DNA of 7,022 nt from Elusimicrobiota bacterium (GTDB lineage: Bacteria > Elusimicrobiota > Elusimicrobia > UBA1565). Each line of letters starts with the position of its first letter. The stretch's first letter is position 1. A model generated the notes under the pieces. The model was not told the origin of the DNA. It ran no database searches and was given only the letters and a program-made list of their open reading frames with translations. Positions 1-5,742 of the stretch are shown here, piece after piece. The stretch covers positions 1 to 7,022 of the forward strand of contig DMEZ01000001.1 in assembly GCA_003450735.1 (NCBI GenBank). The letters run 5' to 3'. Both the position numbers and the translations under genes were made by a program.

Positions 1-1
1 C

Positions 2-634
2 GACTACCGCTACTTCCCCGAGCCGGACCTCCCGCCGCTCCTGGCTGAGTCCGCCCTCGTGGAGCGGGCCCGCGCGGCCCTGCCGGAGCCGCCCGGCGCG
101 CGCCGGGCGCGCTTCTCCTCCCAGTACGGCCTCACCGACTACGACGCCGGCGTGCTGACCGCGAGCAAGCCCTGCGCCGACTACTTCGAGGCCGTTGTGC
201 GCGCCGTAGGCGCGCGCAGCGCCAAGCAGGCGGCCAACTGGCTGCAGTCCGAGCTCTTCGCCCGCCTCAACGCCCAGGGTCTGGCCCTCTCGGCCTGCCC
301 CGTGGCCCCGGAGCGGCTCGGGGAGCTCGTCCTCCTCATCGACCGAGGGACGATTTCAGGCAAGCTCGGCAAGGAGGTCTTTGCTAGAATGTGGGAGACC
401 GGCAAGGCCCCCTCGGCCCTGGTGGACGAGCTGGGCCTCGCGCAGGTCAGCGACCCCGGGACGGTCGGACGATGGGTCGAAGAAGCTCTCGCCGAGAACC
501 CCAAGGCCGTCGCGGACGTCCGGGCCGGCAGGGAGCGGGCCGTCCTCGCCCTCGTCGGAGCCGTGATGAAGAAGTCGAAAGGGAGAGCGAACCCCGATCT
601 CGTCAACAAGCTGATCAAGGAGAAGCTGTCATGA
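2..634 (+). CDS. gatB: Asp/Glu-tRNA amidotransferase subunit B, C-terminal part (5' end outside window)
   Basis: GatB is the tRNA-binding and kinase subunit of the cytoplasmic GatCAB complex, which converts misacylated Glu-tRNA(Gln) and/or Asp-tRNA(Asn) to the correct amide form. The open frame enters the window at base 2 and gives 210 residues. It starts with DYRYFPEPDLPP, a hallmark of GatB where the catalytic cradle domain ends. A helical linker follows, then the C-terminal YqeY-like tail domain. That tail shows the family patterns GTISGKLGKEVF (visible residues about 117-128) and VMKKSKGRANPDLVNKL (about 188-204), so the 3' end is intact. The N-terminal cradle lies upstream of the window. 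A GTG at 59 is only an internal valine codon, since the conserved motif lies before it. The stop codon overlaps the next gene's ATG (ATGA at 631-634), suggesting translational coupling. Identification is by recognised motifs; complex partners GatA and GatC are not in view. Confidence 0.96.
   Translation, partial: DYRYFPEPDLPPLLAESALVERARAALPEPPGARRARFSSQYGLTDYDAGVLTASKPCADYFEAVVRAVGARSAKQAANWLQSELFARLNAQGLALSACPVAPERLGELVLLIDRGTISGKLGKEVFARMWETGKAPSALVDELGLAQVSDPGTVGRWVEEALAENPKAVADVRAGRERAVLALVGAVMKKSKGRANPDLVNKLIKEKLS
90..109. repeat. 20-bp perfect GC-only palindrome inside gatB
   Basis: Bases 90-109 (CGCCCGGCGCGCGCCGGGCG) equal their own reverse complement over all 20 bp; the flanking bases (c and c) break the symmetry. 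It lies in codons for the Pro-Pro-Gly-Ala-Arg-Arg stretch of the GatB linker. A purely coding origin is likely, because runs of GCG/CGC/CCG codons in GC-rich DNA make such symmetry by chance. No function is claimed. Confidence 0.6.
617..622 (+). promoter_or_regulatory. Shine-Dalgarno that fixes the start of the NHL/transglutaminase gene
   Basis: AAGGAG sits 8 nt before the ATG at 631, inside the last codons of gatB. The same frame is open upstream to an ATG at 391, but that start lacks a matching site and would put about 80 Arg/Gly-rich residues, a shadow of gatB, before an otherwise good signal peptide. The site therefore supports 631 as the start. Confidence 0.8.
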
Positions 635-3600
635 TCCGAAGACTCTGCGCCCTCGCCGTCCTGAGCTTAACGGCCGCCGCGGCCTGGGGCTACGACAACA
701 TCAAGTTCCTGCCCAACACGAACACCCTCCCCGCCCTCAAGCCCACGGCCGTCGCCGCCTCGGAGGACCGCCTCTACGTGCTCGACGAGGAGCAGGGCAA
801 GCTGGGGATCTATTCCGAGGACGGCAAGCCCCTGGCTGTCGTCGGCTCCAAGGGCTCCGGCTCCGAGGCGTTCTCCTCACCTAAGCGCCTGGCCGTGGGG
901 CCCGACGGGACGGTCTTCGTGGCCGACACCGGAAACTCCCGGGTCCAGATGCTCGACCCCGACGGGAAGTTCATCGGCCGCTTCGGGACCTCGGGCTCGG
1001 GCCCCGGCCAGCTCGATTCGCCGGAGGGCGTCGCGGTGGGGCAGGACGGGCGCGTCTACGTCGCCGACACCGACAACCACCGGGTGCAGGTGTTCACCCG
1101 GGAGGGCGTCTTCCTGTTCGGCTTCGGCACCAAGGGCTCGATCCCCGGCACGTTCAACGACCCCGGCGCCATCCACGTGGACGCTTCCGACAACCTCTAC
1201 GTGCTCGACGAGGGCAACGACCGCATCCAGAAGTTCGACGCGAGGACGCGCTTCGTCAAGCAATACCCCTTGCTCGGACAGGATCTGGCGCTCGACGCCT
1301 TCGGCTTCCTCTACATGCTCGAGCCCAAGCGCGGCAAGGTCAAGGAGGTCAACCCCGAGGGCTCCATGCTCGGCGAGTTCGGCAGCGTCGGCGCGGGGCC
1401 CGGGCAGTTCAAGAAGCCGGGCGGCGTGGCCATCGCCTCGAACGGGGACGTGCTCGTGGCGGACACCGGCAACGGCCGGGTCAGCCGCATCGAGCTGGCC
1501 ACCAAGACGAAGACCACGCTCATCCCGCCGAACCTGGCGATGAAGCTCTTCGTCGCCGGCCCGACCTCGGTCTACCCCTACCCCGCCGCGGCCCTGGCCG
1601 CCTCGGGGGACAAGGTCTACGCCTACCTCTCCAAGGCCGGCAACTTCGTGGCCCTCGACGTGGCGGGCGAGGAGCGCCTCCGCTTCGGCAAGAAGCAGGG
1701 CAAGGGCCCCAAGGACCCGACGGTCACCAAGGGCACGAAGGGCTTCGCGGTCCGCGAGCCTTTCGGCATCTTCGTGGCCGACACCGAGTCCGACCGGATG
1801 CAGGTCTTCACCACGACCGGCGGCTTCGCCTCCGAGTTCGCGGTCCCCACGGGGATGTTCGGCAGCGGCCGGGAGGGGCGCCTCTCCGAGCCCACCGGCG
1901 TGGCGGTCACCGAGAAAGGCACGATCTACGTGGCCGACACGGGCAACCGCCGCATCTCGGTGTTCAGCCCGGAGGGCGCCTTCCTATCCGCCTTCTCGCA
2001 GATCGGGCCGCACGAACTGCGCAAGCCGGTCGCCGTCGCCTTCGACGAGGCGGGCTACCTGTTCGTGCTCGACCGGGAGCTCAAGAAGGTCTTCAAGTGC
2101 GAGCCTTCGGGCGGCTATGTCGCGGCCTGGGGCGAGGGGGGCAGCGGGGTGGAGCAGTTCTCCGACCCGGTCGCGATGGCCTTCGACGGGCGCACCTATC
2201 TCTACGTGCTCGACCAGGGCAACCCGCGCGTGCTGGTCTTCGACAAGGACGGCAGCTGGGTGACCAACTTCTTCGCCCGGGGGACCGACCAGAAGAGCCT
2301 GCTCGAGCCCGTCGCCGTGACGGTCTCGGGGTTCCGCCTCGTCGTCGCCGACCCGGCCCAGAACCGCATCCTCACCTTCAAGCTGAAGCCCCAGATGGCG
2401 CCGCCCAGCGAGGTCTCGACGAAGGCCGTCGCGGGGCTCGTCACGCTCGAGTGGGCGGAGGTCAAGGACCCCTGGGTGGACGCCTTCCGGGTCTTCCGTG
2501 CCGTCGTGTCGACCGGGCCCTACCGCGAGATCGGCGCGGCGCCGGAGGGCTCCACGGTGTACAAGGACACCACGGCGGCCGGGCCGCAGACCTACTTCTA
2601 CCGCATCGGCATCCAGGCCGACACGGGGGACGTCGGCCCGCGCTCGCGGCCGGTGCTGGTCAGCGTGCCGGCCAGCATCAACCGGGCGGCCATCGAGATC
2701 AGCACCATCACCCTCGGCAACATCTTCTCCGCGCGCTACAAGTGGTACCTCAAGAACCCGCTGGGGAAGGCGACGCTCGTCAACAACACCACCCTGCCCT
2801 ACCAGAACGTCAAGCTCTCCTTCCGCCTGAAGGACTTCATGGACTTCGCCACCGACCAGGTGGTGGAGAACCTGGGGCCCCGGCAGAAGGTCGAGCTGGA
2901 GTTCGTGGCCACGCTCAACAACCGCATCCTCGAAGTGACCGAGGACACGCCCATCCAGGCGGAGTTCAAGGTCACCTACTTCGAGAGCGGCAAGGCCATG
3001 GCCTTCTCGCGCAACCAGCCGCTGAGGGTCTACTCCCGCAACGCCATCACCTGGGACGACCCCAAGCGCATCGCGACCTTCATCACCACCAACGACACGC
3101 CCATCAAGGACTTCGCCGCCCAGGTCATCAACAAGGCCCCCAAGGGGCCGGCGGCGGCGGAATACCTGAACCCCAGCCTGAAGACCGCCATCCACATCTG
3201 GGACGCGCTGGGCGCGGTGGGGGTGCGCTTCCAGACCAGCCCGAACAACCCCTTCGAGCAGATGTCGGAGGACCCGGCCTTCCCCGTGGACTACACGCAG
3301 TTCCCCCGGGAGACCCTCAAGCGCAAGAGCGGCGAGTGCGACGACCTGGTCACGCTCGTCTCCTCGCTCTTCGAGAACAAGGGGGTGCGCACCGCCGTGC
3401 TGGACTATCCCGGGCACCTGGCCATGATGTTCGACACCGGCGCGGTCGATCCCATGGAGGTCGGGCTGCCGGCGACCTCGCTCATCAAGTACGACGGCAC
3501 GCTCTGGATCCCGCTGGAGGCCACGATGGTCGGCTCGCCCTTCCAGGAGGCGGCACGCAAGGCCATCTACGCCTACAAGGACATGGTCAAGCAGGGGAAG

Positions 3601-4137
3601 GTCGCCGTGACCGACCCGCGCACGGCCTGGAAGACCTACGAGCCGGCCACCCTGCCCGAGGACAAGACCTGGACGCTTGATTCCATCCCCGTCGAGGACG
3701 TATCCCTGCGCTACGACGAGGCGGCCCATTCCTACCTCAAGGAGCGCTACGACTACCTGGTCAAGAAGCTCAAGGTCCGTATCAAGAAGGACCCCAAGGA
3801 CATCGAGTCCATCAACGAGCTCGGCATCGTCTACTTCCAGCACGAGAAGCTCGACGACGCCGACAAGATGTTCGCGAAGGCCATCGAGCTCGACCCGGGC
3901 AACTCCGGGGCGCTCAACAACCTCGGGAACCTGGCCTTCATCGCCGGCCGCTACGAGGAGGCCCTGGCCAACTACCAGAAGGCCGCGGAGATCGATCCGG
4001 GGGACGCGGGGCTCTGGCTGAACCTCGCCCGGACGGCTTTGAACGCGGGCCAGAAGGCCAAGGCCCGGGAGTACGGCAGGAAGGCCATCGAGCTGGATTC
4101 GTCGCTCGAGCCGATGGTGCAGTCGCTGCTGAAGTGA
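631..4137 (+). CDS. Exported multidomain protein: NHL propellers, FnIII-like, transglutaminase-like, TPR
   Basis: The product has 1168 residues. Residues 1-20 form a Sec signal peptide (MIRRLCALAVLSLTAAAAWG), so it should act in the periplasm or at the cell surface. About twelve NHL-type blade motifs follow, with cores near residues 51, 97, 144, 191, 228, 276, 331, 382, 434, 479, 526 and 572. The best are of the form VADTGN.R, as at 97, 144, 276 and 434. Six-bladed NHL folds are usual, so two tandem propellers are inferred. Residues about 591-680 look like an FnIII domain, and about 685-830 are beta-rich and unassigned. Residues about 850-985 match the transglutaminase-like fold: GECDDL (Cys903), PGHLAMMF (His929) and WIPLEAT (Glu963 in the usual Asp place). 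Three TPRs occupy about 1057-1158. The domain mix suggests an envelope scaffold or protein-modifying/protease-like enzyme; the substrate is unknown. It overlaps gatB by 4 bp and lies 12 nt before the next gene. Confidence 0.88.
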   Translation: MIRRLCALAVLSLTAAAAWGYDNIKFLPNTNTLPALKPTAVAASEDRLYVLDEEQGKLGIYSEDGKPLAVVGSKGSGSEAFSSPKRLAVGPDGTVFVADTGNSRVQMLDPDGKFIGRFGTSGSGPGQLDSPEGVAVGQDGRVYVADTDNHRVQVFTREGVFLFGFGTKGSIPGTFNDPGAIHVDASDNLYVLDEGNDRIQKFDARTRFVKQYPLLGQDLALDAFGFLYMLEPKRGKVKEVNPEGSMLGEFGSVGAGPGQFKKPGGVAIASNGDVLVADTGNGRVSRIELATKTKTTLIPPNLAMKLFVAGPTSVYPYPAAALAASGDKVYAYLSKAGNFVALDVAGEERLRFGKKQGKGPKDPTVTKGTKGFAVREPFGIFVADTESDRMQVFTTTGGFASEFAVPTGMFGSGREGRLSEPTGVAVTEKGTIYVADTGNRRISVFSPEGAFLSAFSQIGPHELRKPVAVAFDEAGYLFVLDRELKKVFKCEPSGGYVAAWGEGGSGVEQFSDPVAMAFDGRTYLYVLDQGNPRVLVFDKDGSWVTNFFARGTDQKSLLEPVAVTVSGFRLVVADPAQNRILTFKLKPQMAPPSEVSTKAVAGLVTLEWAEVKDPWVDAFRVFRAVVSTGPYREIGAAPEGSTVYKDTTAAGPQTYFYRIGIQADTGDVGPRSRPVLVSVPASINRAAIEISTITLGNIFSARYKWYLKNPLGKATLVNNTTLPYQNVKLSFRLKDFMDFATDQVVENLGPRQKVELEFVATLNNRILEVTEDTPIQAEFKVTYFESGKAMAFSRNQPLRVYSRNAITWDDPKRIATFITTNDTPIKDFAAQVINKAPKGPAAAEYLNPSLKTAIHIWDALGAVGVRFQTSPNNPFEQMSEDPAFPVDYTQFPRETLKRKSGECDDLVTLVSSLFENKGVRTAVLDYPGHLAMMFDTGAVDPMEVGLPATSLIKYDGTLWIPLEATMVGSPFQEAARKAIYAYKDMVKQGKVAVTDPRTAWKTYEPATLPEDKTWTLDSIPVEDVSLRYDEAAHSYLKERYDYLVKKLKVRIKKDPKDIESINELGIVYFQHEKLDDADKMFAKAIELDPGNSGALNNLGNLAFIAGRYEEALANYQKAAEIDPGDAGLWLNLARTALNAGQKAKAREYGRKAIELDSSLEPMVQSLLK

Positions 4138-4149
4138 GAGGGAGGTCCT

Positions 4150-4680
4150 ATGCTCAAGATCGCGCTGACGGGGCTGTTCATCTTCGCCGCGGCCGCTCCG
4201 GCCCGGGCCGCCGACGCGGCCCGGCCTGAGGAGAAGAAGGCCGAGGCGCCGGCGTCTGCGACGCCGGCGGGGAAGTCGACCCGGCAGTGGTTCAAGAACC
4301 TGCTGACGGGGCTCCAGAAATCCGCCGTCGAGGGCAAGTACAAGCGGGTCCGCGCTTCGGCCGTCGCCTCGGTCCGAGGGGCGGGACAGGAGGAGGCCGA
4401 CCCCAACAAGCCCTACTGGAAGGGCGGGCTCTCCGAGAAAGCCGCCGCCCAGGTCCGAAAGGAGCGCGAGCAGCTCGCCTCCGCCGTGGAACTCGCCCTC
4501 TCCGGCCAGGCGGAGGAGGCCCGGGCCAGGCTGGATGCCTTCGAGAAGGACAACCCGAAGAGCACGCTCAAGAAGGAAGTCCAGGACATCCGCGCGAAGC
4601 TCGAGGACCTCAAAGGCTCGGAGGACGAGGCGGCGGGGACCCCGGAACCCGAGCCGACCCCCGAGCCGGAGAACGACTAG
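4150..4680 (+). CDS. Exported 176-residue protein of unknown function, helical and charged
   Basis: I do not recognise this gene. The ATG at 4150 is preceded by GGAGG at 4141-4145, with a rather short 4-nt gap, and lies 12 nt after the previous stop, so it is very likely in the same operon. Residues 1-20 form a signal peptide (MLKIALTGLFIFAAAAPARA) with an A-R-A cleavage site and no lipobox Cys, so a soluble periplasmic or secreted product is inferred. A low-complexity Ala/Pro/Glu/Lys stretch (about 21-45) follows. A better-ordered block (about 46-95) comes next, with WFKNLL, YKRVRASAVASVRGAG and DPNKPYWKG. Then come long amphipathic helices rich in Glu, Lys and Ala (about 96-157), whose pattern (SGQAEEARARLDAFEKDNP) is reminiscent of a degenerate TPR helix pair. 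The tail is acidic and Pro-rich (PEPEPTPEPEND). A partner role for the upstream TPR protein is possible but inferred only from adjacency. Confidence 0.82.
   Translation: MLKIALTGLFIFAAAAPARAADAARPEEKKAEAPASATPAGKSTRQWFKNLLTGLQKSAVEGKYKRVRASAVASVRGAGQEEADPNKPYWKGGLSEKAAAQVRKEREQLASAVELALSGQAEEARARLDAFEKDNPKSTLKKEVQDIRAKLEDLKGSEDEAAGTPEPEPTPEPEND
4247..4269. repeat. 9-bp perfect inverted repeat with 5-nt loop in the 176-residue protein gene
   Basis: CGCCGGCGT at 4247-4255 and ACGCCGGCG at 4261-4269 are exact reverse complements separated by CTGCG, so the mRNA could form a very stable hairpin about 100 nt after the start codon. No T-run follows, so it is not an intrinsic terminator. It encodes the low-complexity Ala/Pro linker after the signal peptide and may be a by-product of those codons. 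Confidence 0.55.
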
Positions 4681-4710
4681 GCCCGCAAAGGACCCCAGCC
4701 GGAGAAGCGC

Positions 4711-5598
4711 CTAGAAGCGGAGGCCGGCTCCGATGTTCGTGTAGTTGGCGTCCTCTCCCGCAGTCACGCTGACGCGCTGGTAGGTCGCGACGATGGAGAT
4801 CATCTCGAGGCCGACGCGCACTCCCGCCGTATAGGCCCGGGTGTCTCCCGGCTTCACCGCGCCGATCTCCTTGTAGCGCGTATGCGTGAAGCTCACGAAG
4901 GGCGCCACGATCGGCAGCATCGAGAACTCTCCCGCGAGGTGGAGGCTCTGGTCGGGGTAGCTCGCGTTCGTGAAGAGCTGTCCTGGCACCGGCTCCACTC
5001 GCGGCGTCGGCGCAGCGGTGGTCTTGAGATCCTTGTCGTAGGCCGACTTCGTGAACCGGCCCGAGAGCAGGACGTTCAGGAAGGACGCCCCGGTGAAGGC
5101 GCTCCAGTCCGTCTGGTTGAGAGTCGCGGTCGTCGCGTCGGTTGAGCCCGTCTGCTTGTGGTGCGTGAACAGGACGCCGCCGCCGAAATCCACGCGCGCG
5201 AGACCCTTCCCGGTCGGAGCCGCGCCTCGGCCCGGTCCGCCGATGCGCCGCACGCCGCCCTCTCCGGTCGGGGAGATCGTGAAGGCGAAGTCCGTGCCGC
5301 CGAAGGTGCTGGAATAGCCCTCATGGCGCAGGGTGCCGCCGCCGGTGGCGCCCAGGCCCACCCAGCGCGTATCGAGGCCGGCGCGGCCCTGGAGCGTGTG
5401 GAAGGCGCCGTTGGAGTCCTTGTCCTGCGAGCGGCGGTACTCCGGGGTCAGGGAGAAAGCCCCGAGGTTCAGGCCCGCGTGAACGGAAGTCCCTTTGTAC
5501 TCGTTCTTGCCGAAGGTCTGCTCGACGCCGCCGAGGAAGACGGCGTGAGCCGGGGATGCGGCCACGAACGCAAGCAGAGCGGCAAGGATCCTGTTCAT
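4711..5598 (-). CDS. Probable outer-membrane beta-barrel protein, 295 residues
   Basis: The start is the ATG at 5598, preceded by GGAGGAGA (complement of 5601-5608) at a close distance. The frame continues upstream to 5910, but that extension is antisense to the permease gene and would bury the signal peptide. Residues 1-19 are a Sec signal peptide (MNRILAALLAFVAASPAHA). The mature part lacks long hydrophobic helices and shows alternating hydrophobic/polar strands rich in Gly, Thr, Ser, Tyr and Phe, with polar loops between (for example RAYTAGVRVGLEM, then SIVATYQRVSVTAG). The last residues, NIGAGLRF, end in Phe, the typical C-terminal BAM recognition signature of outer-membrane barrels. Roughly 10-14 strands would fit the length, but this is a guess. 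Function (porin, adhesin or structural) is unknown. The gene converges with the 176-residue protein gene across 30 bp and diverges from the permease gene. Confidence 0.8.
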   Translation of the reverse strand: MNRILAALLAFVAASPAHAVFLGGVEQTFGKNEYKGTSVHAGLNLGAFSLTPEYRRSQDKDSNGAFHTLQGRAGLDTRWVGLGATGGGTLRHEGYSSTFGGTDFAFTISPTGEGGVRRIGGPGRGAAPTGKGLARVDFGGGVLFTHHKQTGSTDATTATLNQTDWSAFTGASFLNVLLSGRFTKSAYDKDLKTTAAPTPRVEPVPGQLFTNASYPDQSLHLAGEFSMLPIVAPFVSFTHTRYKEIGAVKPGDTRAYTAGVRVGLEMISIVATYQRVSVTAGEDANYTNIGAGLRF

Positions 5599-5742
5599 CT
5601 TCTCCTCCGTGGATGGGACGACCGACCGATTATAGGACTTCTTCGGAGGATATTGCGTCAAAAGCGGGTTTGGGAATCCTACCGGCAGACGCGCGTAGTA
5701 CTCCGCATAGCGGGTGATGGCGCGGGAGGGTATCGTATTGGG
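5599..5742. other. Divergent intergenic region between barrel gene and permease gene
   Basis: This 144-bp stretch holds the barrel gene's Shine-Dalgarno and candidate promoter on the - strand. On the + strand GGGAGGG (5724-5730) lies 12 nt before the permease ATG at 5743. That spacing is long but it is the only purine-rich site there. No convincing + strand -35/-10 pair was found; TTGCGT at 5653 and TTGGGA at 5670 have only poor -10 matches downstream. No clear operator symmetry was seen. Confidence 0.6.
5629..5661 (-). promoter_or_regulatory. Candidate sigma70-type promoter for the barrel gene
   Basis: On the - strand, a perfect TATAAT (+ strand 5629-5634) lies about 30 nt before the ATG at 5598, giving a short leader with the Shine-Dalgarno in it. 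The nearest -35-like hexamer is TTGACG (+ strand 5656-5661), but the spacer is 21 bp instead of about 17, so the -35 assignment is weak. The -10 box stands out as AT-rich in this GC-rich window. Confidence 0.5.

Noticed and set aside
391..630. Upstream start that would add 80 residues to the NHL protein
   Set aside because: The added part is a shadow of gatB and would hide the signal peptide. ATG 631 has a well-spaced AAGGAG.
913..1960. Repeated DNA words around GTGGCCGACACCGG
   Set aside because: These are codons of the NHL motif VADTGN recurring in the propeller blades, not independent DNA repeats or a CRISPR array.
2097..3680. Long + strand open frame (527 codons) overlapping the same gene
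   Set aside because: Arg/Gly/Pro/His-rich shadow of the real frame with no recognisable domain and no ribosome binding site.
1984..3843. Long - strand open frame (619 codons) opposite the NHL/transglutaminase gene
   Set aside because: It is antisense to a gene with clear domains. The translation is Val/Asp/Gly/Arg/His-rich low complexity with no motif, as expected of a shadow frame in GC-rich DNA.
4691..4735. Possible terminator between the convergent genes
   Set aside because: AGCCGG (4697-4702) and CCGGCT (4724-4729) can pair, but the 21-nt loop and the lack of a T-run on either strand do not make an intrinsic terminator.
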